Origin: Undaria pinnatifida
Taxonomy: Eukaryota > Sar > Phaeophyceae > Laminariales > Alariaceae
Length of the DNA stretch: 64,000 nucleotides
Assembly: GCA_012845835.1 (NCBI GenBank)
Contig: JABAKD010000008.1
Span: 3,647,651-3,711,650 of the forward strand
Direction: 5' to 3'
Shown here piece after piece: positions 10,410-21,942 of this stretch. Below the pieces are notes generated by a model, which saw nothing but the letters and a program-made list of their open reading frames with translations, did not search any database and was not told the origin of the DNA. The translations under genes and the position numbers were made by a program. The first letter of the stretch is position 1; each line of letters starts with the position of its first letter.

Positions 10410-11535
10410 ACTGAATGACGTCAAATTACATTCCAAACGCGAGCCCAGCATGACCACGCCAAACTTCATTACAAAAAATGTCAAAGCCATTATAGACGAC
10501 GCCAAAATACACTCGTACTTCGGAGCATTAAAACACTAGCACTGCATGAAGACGCCGAAGTACAGTCCTAAAAGTGGACGACGCCAACTGATACCCTAAC
10601 CGTGGAAATATGTTTTCACATTGTCTACTTGTCTCTAAATCTGCTCAAGCAGCACCTCCACGGCAAGGTGTTGCATTATCAATGTAGATGGCGTTATAGC
10701 ATAGACGACGCCAAACTACACCATGAACGTGGAAGATGGTTTTACACTGCATGCTTGCCTGTAAACCTGCTCAAGCGGCACCTCCACGGTAAGAAGTTAC
10801 ATTCCAAACGTAAAAAGGGCATTACAGACGACGCCACCTTACACCCTACACGTGGAAGGCGATATATATCTGTATATACTCGCCTGTAACATGAGCACTG
10901 CATGACGGCGCCAAGCTACAACCCAAATACAATGTAGTAGCCGTTATAGGCGACGCCAACATGTGTAATAAAAAGCAAGCACTGCATAAAGACGCCAGAG
11001 CACATTCCAAAAGTGGAAGACGTCGCACTCGAAATGTGGAAGGCGTGTTAGACGGCGCTAACTTACACCCTAAACGCGGAAGTGTTTCGCCTTGTACCAT
11101 TGCCTGTATACCTGCTCACGCGGCACCTCCACGGTAAGGCGTTACATTCCAAGTGTGGAAGGCGTTCTAACACAGACGATGCCGCCTTACATCCTAAACG
11201 TGGACGTCGTTTTTACGTTGTAAACTTGTGTGTAAACCTGCTCAAGCGGCACCTCCACCGTAAGGCGTTTCCTTCCAAACGTTACAGGGTGTTATAGACG
11301 ACGCCAAAGTACATGCTAAACTTGGAAGATGTTTTTCAATCTTTGGTTTTACGTTTTTGCATTGTACACGTGCCTGTGTAGCTGCTCATGCAGTACCTCC
11401 ACGTTACGACGTTTACACTCCACACGGAACAAGAAGTTTTATAGACGACGCCGAACTACACCCCAAACGCGCATTATGTTTTTACATCGCATACTTGCCT
11501 GTATAACCGCTCAAGCGGCACCTCCACCGTGTCGT
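10410..11535 (+). repeat. Degenerate tandem array, about 126-bp basic unit
   Basis: The landmark CTGCTCAAGCGGCACCTCCA recurs at about 10630, 10766, 11111, 11237, 11381 and 11508, and TAGACGACGCCAAA-like text recurs once per unit. Several units are 126 bases, a multiple of three, and two stretches stay open over more than one unit, reading NLLKRHLHGK, then LHSK and LHPKRGRRFY in each. Other units carry stops or frameshifts. It is either a satellite or a decayed repeat protein gene; I cannot decide which. Confidence 0.7.
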
Positions 11536-11678
11536 CCAAGAACGACAAGACGTTATTGTTCGTGACACGAGTACTCTCCACAGCCACGTTGAACGAGTCA
11601 GAGCTGTCACACCCAGCAGCGCGCACACGCACACGGGGTACGAGCGGCGGACGTAAGGGGAGTGAGGGGGGAGGCCCG

Positions 11679-11900
11679 GGGGGGGGGGGGGGGGTTCTCG
11701 TTTGGTGCTTGCCTTGGTCATCTGGCCGGGAGAGGAGGAGAGGGGGGGGGGGGGGTTAATCATCATTGGGGGGCTTAAGCATCAGTTGCTGGTTGCTTTA
11801 GTATTTTTATCTTTGACCACGAACCCCTTTCGACACAGAGCAACGTCCCTACTCTTAATGGAGAGGCTTCCAACATTTGGCCCTCATTACGTTTATTCCA
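11679..11900 (+). mobile_element. Poly-G tracts with a family B element
   Basis: Two long G runs precede GTGCTTGCCTTGGTCATCTG and, later, TTTGACCACGAACCCCTTTC and CCAACATTTGGCC. The same order occurs at 14355-14500 and 54186-54310. It is a non-coding dispersed element with a G-run at its head. Confidence 0.5.
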
Positions 11901-12062
11901 TATTATGTATAAAACGTCTTGCTTATCCTATTCCCTTCCTGCTTGGCCGCCTGCGGCCACTATTTATCTCCTAGGATAGCGATCGTTTTCTCGCGACTAT
12001 CTAGTGTACCAAAGTTCACCATGGAGAGGGGGGGTGGCGATAAACATGGGGAGGGGAGAGGG

Positions 12063-12140
12063 TAGGGGGGAAGGGGGTGAACCCATATAATGTATGGCTG
12101 TAGTTGTAAGACCATAGACCCTCGCATCCCTACAATGGCG
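12063..12140 (+). mobile_element. Family A element, diverged copy
   Basis: A G-rich run is followed by TGTATGGCTGTAGTTGTAAG, ACCATAGACCCTCGCATCCC and TACAATGGCGGGACG, which matches the family A copies at 43605-43720 and 45437-45545. Confidence 0.5.
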
Positions 12141-12688
12141 GGACGTGGCACAGAGGGTGGGTAAGGCGGAAGGGGGGGTGGGGGCAAGCACGGGGCAAGC
12201 TTACTCAATCGAGGAAGTGTTCAAGGCGACGTGGCAAAAAAAACATCTGGGCGCGGCGAGAATGCGGGCGTGCATAGAGGACTGGCAGGCGTTATTCCAT
12301 CGCTCACCATTCTGGACGGAAAAGCGTGGACCGTTGGAGAACACGTGAAAACCCAAACGGCCCCTACGTTTCCATTCACGGCGGCATGTGATACGACCAA
12401 GGCACTGGCGTCTCCGACACCCAGGAAAAATTGCAATGTCTATCCATCGCTCCACAGCAGCAGTGCGCGCGGCTGATAGCAGGGCAAACCAAACACCGGA
12501 CAAAAAACAAGACCACCCCGGACATATATCGCTCTTTGCAATTGCGCTACAACAGCATTAGTTGATGTTGTCTTCACATTAAGTCATCATCGGCACAATC
12601 TAGTTCGTGGTCGAAGGACAGGCACAATGTACCCGAAGTGGAAGGATATATCAGGATTTGTTTACTTAGTGAACCACGACGGTCCCCA

Positions 12689-12786
12689 ACCTGATCGGAC
12701 TAAGTCTCGCCTTGGTGACAACAGTGCTCCTTCAAGGACTCCAGCAGGCCAGGCAAGAGCCCCACATTGAGGTCGAACTCTGAAAC
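12689..12786 (-). pseudogene. Decayed second copy of PAP exon 4
   Basis: On the minus strand it copies the exon at 12939-13033: VSEFDLNVGLLPGL is readable, then single-base changes shift the frame and introduce a stop. The surrounding GACAACAGTGCTCCTTCAAG and CCCACATTGAGGTCGAACTC match the exon text with scattered differences. It still starts after an AG (ACCAG|TTTCAGAG). The copy lies on the 3' side of the real exon in the transcript. It is unlikely to be used. Confidence 0.75.
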
Positions 12787-12863
12787 TGGTTGGGTATAAG
12801 GCTAGGGGTAAATGGGTACCAGATCCTTTTATTTGGGTCATACTCGGCGAGGTACGCGGGTAC

Positions 12864-12879
12864 CTCCAAAGTAAAGACC
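12864..12879 (-). CDS. Possible next PAP exon (very short)
   Basis: After exon 4 (phase 2, AG), an acceptor TTTTGTAG|GGTC allows the frame-keeping join RVFTLE, ending at GAG|GTACCC. The residues suit the position in the PAP fold where a beta strand follows the SPI motif. A 16-base exon is unusual and a longer form reading on to PFTPSLIPNQ is equally possible, so this is tentative. Confidence 0.25.
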
Positions 12880-12938
12880 CTACAAAACACACCATCGGAA
12901 CACCAATGGTGTACTACTGCTGTACGTCGAACTCCCAC

Positions 12939-13033
12939 CTGATAGGGCTGAGTCTCGCTTTGGTGACAACAGTGCCCTTTAAGGACACCGGCAGCCCAGG
13001 CAAGAGCCCCACATTGAGGTCCACCTCTGAAAC
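12939..13033 (-). CDS. PAP exon 4
   Basis: Acceptor GAGCAG|GTTTCA and donor ATCAG|GTGGGA. It encodes SEVDLNVGLLPGLPVSLKGT and VVTKARLSPI, the sandwich strands around the GTVV motif. It is the intact member of a duplicated exon pair; the decayed twin lies at 12689-12786. Confidence 0.85.
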
Positions 13034-16000
13034 CTGCTCAAGCGCAAGAGATGCGCATGCCGGGGGTCCCCCGAGAGCGTGCAGGGGAGGGGGCACGGAA
13101 GGGCCCCTACCGTCAGCGTTGGTATCGCCTCGAAAAAAGTCGAAACCCAGGGCACAACTGCGCTTGAAGCGGCAACAAGTACTGTTGTCGACAAAACACG
13201 TTGCATCAGAAGCGCCGTACGAGTTCGAAACTTGCACCAGGCAGAAATAACAAAAAATGCCATCGATCCCCGCCATTCGAAACGCAAAACAACGACACGT
13301 GGATTTCGCCAGTGGCTTCGCACCCTTACCCCCACCCAAACAGTGCAGCCGAGGCCAGCAAACTCCTACAACACAAGTGATGTTCCACCGCTACCCCCCC
13401 CCCCCCCTACCCCCCGGCCACCCCTACGCCCGGTCAGAAACGCCTCCTCGCCGTTTAAAACATCTGCCTCCCCCCCACCCTCTTCCAGCAATGCAACCGA
13501 GGCCGGTCAAACCCTTCAACGTGATATTTCAGCCCCCCTCCTTCCCCTTCCCTCCTCTCTACCAAAAACGCCTTCTATCAAACTTGAAAACCATCCTCAC
13601 CAGCGTGGCCTCACTGATGATCTGCTTGACCCTGCCGATCTCCCCAATCGACGTCGCCGCCCGGTGGAAGGCGAAGAGCGTCTCGGCGCGGTCCTTCTCC
13701 TCGCCAAACAGTTCTCCGACCGCCATGAAAAAAGGAGACGAGCGGAAGGGCTGCGTGTCCGTGTACACCAGCTCCCAAACTCCCCCTTTTCGAGGGTTTC
13801 AGTCACACGGCGGTTTCAGAAATATTGGGGGAGTGGCGTCGGAGTAGGGTAGGGTAGGGCAGAGAAGGACAGGGGTGAGGGAGGGCGGGAGGGGGGTACA
13901 TGAAGAGCACTGAGAACACAGGGCGACAGATTTCGTACACATGCTTCAATGGTGGCAGCTGCACACAGCTTCCGTTATCCACCATGCCCAAGACCGGTAG
14001 GCAATAGGCCACGACCTCTCCCGGTTATCCCTCGTTCATATGAAAAACAACAGTCATGGAAGGCATTGCTGCCGTATGGGGGGGGGGGGGAATGGTTGAT
14101 TCCCCCCTCCACGCCGTGCAGTTGGCTCCGTAACCCTGGTATTAATGGAAAATTACGCAATACTAATTCCAAGTCGTTTGCTCCTAAAAACGTGGGATGC
14201 AGTTCTAAAAGCTCACCGATGGTGTTGACGTTGGTGGCATCTGGGGTGGGGTTTAAAGCCTCGAGCTGGTAGATGAGGTCCATCGCTGAGTCCTTTTCTT
14301 CCTGGGTCGCTACTTGCCCCCTGTTTTTGGCGCATCAACACCAGACGTAAGAGTGGGAAGGGGGGGGGGAGTACTCATTGGTTGCTTGCCTTACGTCATC
14401 TGACCATTGACCACGCACCCCTTTCGCGACGGAGCACCGTTGCTACTGTTATTAGAGACGCCTCCGAGATATGGCCGCCCATTACGTAACTTGCAAATAC
14501 GTGGGGGAGTATTACATGAAAAAAATGCTAAGAGGATCCCTGGCACCACAGGAGGCTATATTAGCATATTATTAATAGCACACATGTTTTCGCGCGAACA
14601 GAGTCTATCTCGGAAAAGTGGTGTCTCGTACTGTATCCAGTTAGGTTGGCACCTTGCAACATACAAAAATTCGAATACAACTACAAGGGCTCCGCTCCGC
14701 GGGCAGCTGACGCCGTCCGCTACGCTCTGGTACGTAATGTGAAGGGGACAGAAATAAGAGGCCCATCATTTGGCGTGACTAGCGCCGTGCGCCACGCTCA
14801 GGTACGCAATGTGAAGGGGACAGAGATAAGAGGCCCATCATTTGGCGTGACTAGCTATTAGATAATGCCAAGACCTACTGTGTGCTTGCTGGCGATGTCA
14901 CGATCTGATCGGCAATACGGGTGTAAGGGGCATTTCTAACGACACTTGTTTGGCAAGTTTCTTGCCAATTAGGCAAGTTTTTGGGAAAATTGGACTTGCC
15001 AACAGAGAAAAAAACTTGCCGAACTTTATTTTGGGTATTAAATATATTGGGCGTCGTTTTGAGCGGATGCTGAAGCATCATCGCAAACAGCAGCCGCCCC
15101 AGCTTTTCCCAGGCGAATTTGACGGGGCTGGAAGGACTGCCAACTTCTTGAAGTACATGGGCTGTGCCTGGAGTCCTTTCTGCGCCAGCATTTACTCCAT
15201 AGAGAGCGTCGGCGTGCCGTTGGCTCCCTGCTGCTGCTGCTTTCAGCGGTTTGAATAAAATCTGAGGGCGTTGTATGAGAAAACTTGCCAAACGTTTCCA
15301 CAACCTTGCCAAATATACAGCGTTTCGCCATAGAAGGTTTTGTCGTCTTTTTGGGAAGTGTTGTCAATTTTTTCTTGCTAGAATAACATTTTTTTGAAAA
15401 ATTCGTTTGGGTGTTAGAAACGACTCTAACGCGAAAAAAAAACGAAGATCGAGAGAGGACAATCAATGAAGAAAGCAAAAATACGAGCACACAGCAGTAG
15501 TACACACGTACATACCGGTACAAAATATGATGCTTTGGGGGCTGAGTGCGTTGTGCTGTTCTGTCCTTGTGATACATGCTCGATGGCAACGTGGTAATAC
15601 TACTGTAGTAGCTCTAAGAGCTGCGGGTGTGATTTCAATGTGATTTGAGGAAAGAAACAAGTGCAAAACAGGCGTATATTTGTAGTCTACGAACAACGTG
15701 TGACATGATATGATCCATACAAGATGAACGTGCACGTACGCATTCGGATACACTTACAGTACTGGATTTTGTTTATCGGCACTTTTATGTTGAATTTAGT
15801 GAGGGGACGGCTATATTGTCCATGTAGTTTTACTTTTTTCGATTATTTGCGAAAATATCTTGATTCTAGCGTGGAAAAAATATCCCAAAGTTGAGGTGAG
15901 AATATTTATCTTGAAACAGTGTTGATATTTATTTCTTGGAGTTGTGTTGAGGCGGTCCCGTAGATCACGAAGAAGGCGAAGAAAGCGAGGAGCGCAAAGA

Positions 16001-19000
16001 AAGCCGCCGGGAAGGTTCTGCAAGAAGAGGGTTTAGGTAGGCGTGTTCCGTGTGGAAGCGCTGAGAGCGAAGCAGGTCACCAAGTGATTCCAAAACGAAT
16101 TACTTGCCGAGATATTTGTAAGTATGTCTATAACACATGTCGGTAGACTCGCCCTTAACAAAGGACGGGCCGGCAAAAAAATCCTGCAGGCCGTGGGCGG
16201 TCAATTTCACTCTTGCCCATAATAGGCACAGACTAACCCGATCCCAGCCTTGACCTCTTCAGGACTTCACCCCCGCCTTTCATGGAGACAAACAACTTGG
16301 ATTAAGTGCGGGATGTTTTCTTCAGTGGTGAAACGCTCAACCCCAACCCTCTTGACGGCTCGAGACCGGCAGAGACAGTCGCGTGTTTTGGCTGTGTTCT
16401 TCCGACGAAAGACAGGACGGCCGAAAGGTCAGACTTGGCCGATCAGATCAACGCTCGGAACGGAGTTTTTGCCTCGCCGTCCTGAATGTAGGTCGAGTCT
16501 GGCGCCGCTGGCGAGCCCTCCCCCACACCAGTCGGGGGGGGGTCGCGCGGTGTTTGGGCTTCGCCGAAACAGTATACTGCGGGAATCCTAAGTGTAACTG
16601 GACGCTGTCGGACCCAGCAGATATTATCCACGTAAGCATTATAGGAGTGAGGACACTGAGAGTGTTGTAGATGTAGGGCTGAGTACTGGCTGCAATACGG
16701 TGGAAAGTAGCAGCCAGTATACTGGATTCCCTCAGTATACTACTCCTGTTGCGGTCAAGCCACAACTCTGGAGCGACGCCACGGGCCATCGCTGCCCGCC
16801 CGGCCAACGAAGGAGCCACACCGGAGGCGTTTTTCAGTTTTTCTTCGCATTTCCGTTTCCCTTCCAATAACCATCCGGCGGGAATACACCCGGTACGAAA
16901 ACTATACGCATGATATGGGCTTACTTCGAAACACATATGGGAGACAAGAACTTGTTCACTTCGCGTTAAGTCCCCGTCTCTCCCCTCCCTTTCTACATGT
17001 TCTCTCATTTGCTGTTTACTGTTTACTCATTCTTCAATTGTGTAGTTCACCATTGTATGGAAGGCGTTTGTTGGGACAAACTTAAGGGCCAGTTTTAACG
17101 ATCAAAACAAATCCAATTTAGAAAAAACGTAAACTCGAATTTCAATTGGATTGGTCTACACAATCAACGTAGACACACAATCCGGTTTCGCAGTAAATGG
17201 AATTTGAATTGAACGAAAAAAAATAAAAAGTCTTGAAAGACTTTTCTGTTTTCTTGCATGGGCACGCGCATTGCCGAGGCTCCGCGGAAGGACCGTGTTG
17301 CCCGCCACAGGCTGATATTTTTTGGGGTCTTCCGAGGGACGGTATGGGAAAAGATTCCCGTTTGTTTCCCGCGGGATGGGGATGGGACGGAAGAGTGGGA
17401 AGCGATTTGGTGGATGGGACGGGATGGGAGGATACGATTTTAGCGTAGGACAGGGCGGGATCGGGAAACGGGTCGGGCAATCGATAGGGAACATAATCTG
17501 GAAATCGATGGCGAAAAATTGTCCGGAATTCGGTCGGGAATGTGGTCGGGAAAACGGTCGAGGGTATGGTCGGGTATGCTTGGCTCGGTCCTGCTTGAGC
17601 CGCCGCCGAACCAGACCTGCCGGCACCATCCACTTGCACAACTTTATGCTTGCCACATCTTGTATGTGCGCAGGGGATGCGTGTATTTCTGGCGTCTTTG
17701 AGAACTCATAGCTGACAGCTGGCTGCTGACAATTCCCCCCCAACCTATTTTTCGTTTTCATGTGTTATTTTGTCATGTTTGGTTTAAAAATGGATATCTT
17801 AAACCGAACAACTTTCATTGCTCATTCAAAAAAGGCGTGGGAGATATCATATACAAGATCTGAAGTGTCAACCAGTCGAGCAAGCTTCTCTGTGTTATTG
17901 AATTCAAAGTTGCATTCACTTACCATCGGTTGCATCCACGATGGTCATATGATGGGAAAAAGAGAAATCTGGTTGTGAACGGAATGGTAACTGCCCCAGC
18001 ATTGAGATGCGGGATGGGAGGAACTGTGTGCGAACGTCGGGATGGGATGGGAACAACTGGATAGGCTTCGGGACGGGAAATGAACAGGCAGCGGCATGGT
18101 AAATACTCGGTACGGGAACAAGACACCTTACGGCGGTACGGTAGACGGTGGGAACAGAAAGCAAGGGCGGGGACTATCGGGAAATCGCGGTCGGGAGCGA
18201 AATACCACACGGTTTCCCATTCCCGACCCGTTCCAGTCCCGACCACATTTTCCCGTCCCGACCTTTACCACGCGTTCCCCTGCTGTTGGGGGGGAGGGGA
18301 TCCACATCAAAATTGGAAGCTGGCCCGACTGGATGTGGCATGTTTGCGGTGGGACAACACACTCAGGGCAGCCTGGCGCGATTTTCAGCCTATTCAACGA
18401 CCACGATCAACCAAAACGCGAATCTACATGAGAGGCGACCGCGGCAATAGCCGCGCCCACGCCTACAGCTCATAGAACATCGTACCCCGGCGTTGCAGCC
18501 TCAAAAAAGATCATGGCGGCTGCGAGTCCAATTCTCAACCAGCTCGCTCGGCCACGCCGCACGAAAACCGACCCGACGAGCCAAAAACACGAGAATTTTC
18601 TCAAGGGCTCGATAGCTTCATTGCCGCCGATGTTCCGCGCGCGGCGTTTAGAGACTCCCTCCGCCTACCCAAGAGATCGTGAGGTTGATGGATCAATACT
18701 ATGGGCCGCCAAAGGAAGGAGATGCTGGCGGCGGCGCGCACGCGACGACGCAAGCCACGCGACAACGCCAGCCGTCGCTTCTGTCTACTCTCGTCGGTGT
18801 TCGTCAGCAGGGCGTTGTGTGACTTGCTGCGTTATTCCGATTTCCCACATATTTAAAGAACAACGCGCCCTTCCCTCGATAGGGGGCAAATTCGTTTTTT
18901 TCGCGAAATCAAATACAACCTCCAAAATATTTTCTCATAAAAATTGAAAAACGTCAGCTGTGACTACGACCGATTGAATGGTTGAAAATCAACTTTGCAA

Positions 19001-19353
19001 GCTGCGTGGTACATCTATATTTCATTTACGATGGTGTTTGTAAACTAAACCTACCATATGGTTGTCAATGCACAACTTTAGTTGCACAAATTTTACGGAA
19101 GGTCATTTTTTTCTGATTTTTTCCAAATTGGATTTTAAATCGCTAAAACTGGCCTCAAGTTTAAGTTGCTATGCACGAAATCATACCACGTTTAGACCTA
19201 CACTTCGAATTTTACTTTTATTTACTCAATCTACTACCAGGTAGGTGATCTTAGCGAGTATGAGGATACTCCGGGTACGCAGTATACTGCAACTAAAAAA
19301 TAGTTATACTGGCTGCGTATACAAAGACTAAAACAACGACAACAACAACAACG

Positions 19354-19408
<55 letters not shown>

Positions 19409-19419
19409 CGACGACGACC

Positions 19420-19482
<63 letters not shown>

Positions 19483-21626
19483 GCAACAACAACAACGGCA
19501 ACAATACCCAGCCCCCACGAGTAGCTGGTCGGTGTAGGTCGGGTAGAAAGAACGACACACCACGCACATCATTACAACAATTGCATCATTACACCAATGC
19601 TAAAAAAACATGCGCACAATCGTCTATTAATAGATAGAGCAGTCGTGTCCCTCATTAGTGTGCTTCTTTGCCAGACGAAGATACCCGCACTAAATTGGTA
19701 CCCCGCACTATGCCGGCATGGTGCAGTACAGCAATGGTACTCTATAAGAAGAGAGCAGGTGGTGGAAAAGCAAGCGATCTCACCGCACTAAACTGGGGCA
19801 CCGTACTAATGGATGGGGACCGCACTAACGCGGGATTAGGGGCAGGGGTAGACAGCGGAAATTTCAACAGGCACCTGGCATACGGGAATACGATACTTGT
19901 ACTCGCACGAGTATGATAACTTAAACTTCTTCCAGCTGTGCCTCTGCGTACGTCTCACGTACGTCTCACGTACGTCGAGGCGGTAAGGGGCTAACTGCGA
20001 CATGTACGGTTCGTGCTGGTGATACTGCTGTTGTACGTACGCGTTCACGTTTGACACTCAAGTGATGGCGAAACTTAGTCGTGATTCGTGCAGCTGGTTC
20101 GTGGTTCCATATGATAGCGTCGACGGCTTCACAATCAATCATACGTGGCTGCAGATGCAACCATACCGTAAGCGACCCAGAATAACGCAGCTTGGGCGCT
20201 GGCTTCGTATGACAACATGCATGCGGCAGCAGTTCACTTCACGTAAGGGTGGGAAATCACCCGAGAAGAGCAGATACATGGATAATATTATAAAAAATGA
20301 AAATACACTCCAGCTGTGAGATCGAAGATTTCGTCGAAACTCATCTTTGCAAGCTGTGTGTGATACTCCGATCGCGCGCATTACGAGTTGTGTGTAGGTC
20401 GGCGACTCCCCTTACACTACAGTGTAGCTATCAGGGTCAACAGGGTGATTTTAGTCAGTCTGTGCGCGGAAACTATAAAACCCGTTTCTGAGGGGAACAA
20501 AATCTGACAGCTGTGGAGGGAAATGTATCCTTTTATCAAGTGAATCTTGTAAGTCGAATAACCGGTGAGGGGGGGGGCGGAGTTTTGAAGGACGTGGGGG
20601 CCTGGTTTTGATCAAAAGCGACCGGGTTTGGAGGGGGGGGGGGGGAGGGGGGGGCAATGTGTGCATGTAAGCTATAAATCCTTTCAAGGGGATAAATACA
20701 CCGTAGATAATATGTAAATACCTAATGGTACACGCATAGAGCCGCCGGCTTTCGCGACGACTACTGTCCAGTGTCATGCTTGCTGGAGATTTACAACATT
20801 TAAATGCTGCCTTCTGTGTTAGAGCAGCAGCAACAGCGGCAGCACCACCCGCACTAGCACCAACAACAGCAGCACCAGCAGAAACCGGCAGCAGCAGGGA
20901 GGTATTATGCTGCTCATGTATCGGCAGTACACGCTCAATTTACAAAACGAATCGTACGTGGCTTTGCTTTACGTGCGGCTGGCACTATGCGTACCTGGCA
21001 CCGCAAACGAGTCAGTACCAAAATGAAACGCAATTGTAATCGTCTACCAGGTACATCGTACAGGTAGTAGGTTCTGCGTTGGCAAAGCACCATTACTGCA
21101 TCAGCAGTATGATACCGGACCATCCCCTGTGTAACATGCATCATGAGAAGCAGACCCAGCACTAGCACAGGCAGCGCAGAGACAGCTGAAACACAAAAGA
21201 AGAAAAATAAAATCACAACATCGACAGCTGAGTATGGATCACTCAACTGGTCGAGCTCACATCTGACGTGTTTGAAATACCACCACCCTGACATACAGCG
21301 AGTAAGTGCACCTACCTGTTCGACGTAGCAGCAATGGAGAGCACCTCGCGCTTCATAGCCTCTCTCAGGTCGGGGTTGTTGTCCGAGAGCACAGCAGGCA
21401 CCGCCGAGGACCCATCCGTTTCACCCCCCACATCGCTCGGAAAATCTCCTCCCTCAAAGCTTCTCAACAAATGCCGTCCCTCTCTGATAGCCCATCTACT
21501 GCTGCCGCTAACGCTTGCACGTGTTGGTGATGCACTATGAGCTGCACGAGGCATGAGTGGCGTGGTAAAGGCTAAAACTACGGGTGTTGCCGTAGCTAAG
21601 CCAATTAGAGCTAAACATGCTCTCAT
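12939..21626 (-). CDS. Plastid-targeted PAP/fibrillin family protein, 3' end not found
   Basis: A plastid lipid-associated protein (PAP/fibrillin family). Such proteins coat plastoglobules or thylakoid-associated lipid and protect photosynthetic membranes. Exons are 21626-21316, 14320-14217, 13785-13601 and 13033-12939; phases 2, 1, 0 and 2 join without a frame break and all introns are GT-AG. The protein starts MRACLALIGLATATPVVLA|F, a signal peptide with Phe at the predicted cleavage site, then a Ser/Arg/Ala-rich transit-like stretch. The PAP domain follows: REAMKREVLSIAATSNRGQV, DLIYQLEALNPTPD, VWELVYTDTQPFRSSPFF, ATSIGEIGRVKQIISE, SEVDLNVGLLPGLPVSLKGT. 231 residues are assembled; the C-terminal part of the family is missing here. 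Intron 1 is about 7 kb and full of repeats. Confidence 0.85.
13601..13785 (-). CDS. PAP exon 3 (core of the domain)
   Basis: Acceptor AAAAG|GGGGAG and donor CTG|GTGAGG, 61 codons. It contains GVWELVYTDTQPFRSSPFF, the most conserved strand of the family (W-L-Y-T and RSSPFF), and GEIGRVKQIISEATL. The plus strand is also open here, but only as a shadow. Confidence 0.9.
14217..14320 (-). CDS. PAP exon 2
   Basis: Acceptor ACAG|GGGGCAAG and donor ATCG|GTGAGC. It encodes GQVATQEEK and DLIYQLEALNPTPD, the family's conserved second helix and its NPTP turn, and joins exon 1 to give the SNRG motif. Confidence 0.85.
14355..14500 (+). mobile_element. Family B (poly-G/ACTCATT) element
   Basis: A G-run, then AGTACTCATTGGTTGCTTGC, CTTACGTCATCTGACCATTG and ACCACGCACCCCTTTC. 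It is closely matched at 54186-54310 and, in reverse, at 42475-42560. It lies in PAP intron 1 just upstream of exon 2. Confidence 0.6.
14948..15293. mobile_element. MITE-like element with 13-bp terminal inverted repeats
   Basis: GTTTGGCAAGTTT (14948-14960) is exactly inverted at 15281-15293. CTTGCC/GGCAAG words are repeated inside both ends. The interior is open in several frames without a recognisable domain. It sits in PAP intron 1. Confidence 0.55.
15906..16017 (-). CDS. Possible membrane-protein exon fragment inside PAP intron 1
   Basis: A strong acceptor (TCTTCTTGCAG|AACC) precedes an open frame reading TFPAAFFALLAFFAFFVIYG and TASTQLQ, with codons almost all ending in C or G as in real exons here. 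It looks like one transmembrane helix. No partner exons were found, and the PAP exons join perfectly without it, so it is a fragment of another gene or a decoy. Confidence 0.25.
17300..17620 (+). repeat. GGGATGGGACGGGA-rich repeat block
   Basis: Irregular short units (GGGATGGGGATGGGACGGAA, GGGACGGGATGGGAGG, GGTCGGGAATGTGGTCGGGA) with no stable period. It is related to the block at 17990-18290. Confidence 0.6.
17990..18290. repeat. Second GGGATGGG block with an inverted C-rich partner
   Basis: G-rich units (GCGGGATGGGAGGAACTG, GTCGGGATGGGATGGGAAC) run to about 18190. From 18215 the complement appears (TTCCCATTCCCGACCCGTTC, TTTTCCCGTCCCGACC), so the segment can fold back on itself. Confidence 0.6.
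19330..19502 (+). repeat. (CAA)n microsatellite
   Basis: About 57 trinucleotides of AAC/CAA, interrupted by a few CGA and CAG units. Long poly-Leu or poly-Cys frames on the minus strand are artefacts of the repeat. It lies in PAP intron 1. Confidence 0.95.
19660..19830. mobile_element. Relic of the TTAGTGCGG transposon family
   Basis: CATTAGTGTGCTTCTTTGCC, ACCCGCACTAAATTGGTACC, CACCGCACTAAACTGGGGCA and GGACCGCACTAACGCG repeat the half-site seen at 3682-3699 and 62450-63345. There is no coding remnant. Confidence 0.5.
20284..20503 (+). mobile_element. Dispersed repeat family C, young copy
   Basis: Near-identical to 4142-4381, lacking only a short segment after TTGTGTG, so the two moved or were copied recently. 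It lies in PAP intron 1. Confidence 0.7.
21316..21626 (-). CDS. PAP exon 1: bipartite plastid presequence and domain start
   Basis: ATG at 21626 opens a hydrophobic signal peptide ending VVLA|FTTP, then a Ser- and Arg-rich transit region. The last residues, LREAMKREVLSIAATSNR, begin the PAP domain. The donor is AACAG|GTAGGT. Without splicing the frame stops in this donor, which supports a real intron. Confidence 0.85.
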
Positions 21627-21942
21627 GCTTCGGAAGAAAACACTCCGCGCGATACACCGCGCTAGAGCGCTTGGACTGCTGTGCTACTACTATATAGAGC
21701 TCTACTCTTACAAAGTGTTGCTCAACAAGGGGTATTCCCAAAATAGTTTATTATGTGTAGTAGGGCGTCTGGTCTCTAGTCGTCAATGCTCGACCGCTTG
21801 ATATAGGCTCAAAGTTTAGCCCGCCCGGAAGCGATCAACAAATCTACGAGCAACAATGTGCAGCAATTGAGGCAAGCAGCGGCAGCACCAACCAGCAGCA
21901 GCAGCAGGAGCGTGCGCGCTTGCGTGGCGCAAACAAAGATAG

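Noticed and set aside
13079-13852. 257-codon plus-strand open frame
   Set aside because: It is antisense to PAP exons 3 and 4 and the C-rich intron between them; Pro/Arg-rich shadow with no domain.
14875-15312. 145-codon minus frame in PAP intron 1
   Set aside because: It coincides with a terminal-inverted-repeat element, has competing frames on both strands and no recognisable domain.
18513-18947. 144-codon plus frame (Arg-rich)
   Set aside because: Several frames are open over the same stretch, the end is AT-rich family C sequence, and there is no domain or supporting splice site.
19234-19572. Poly-Cys and poly-Leu frames
   Set aside because: Produced entirely by the (CAA)n microsatellite.
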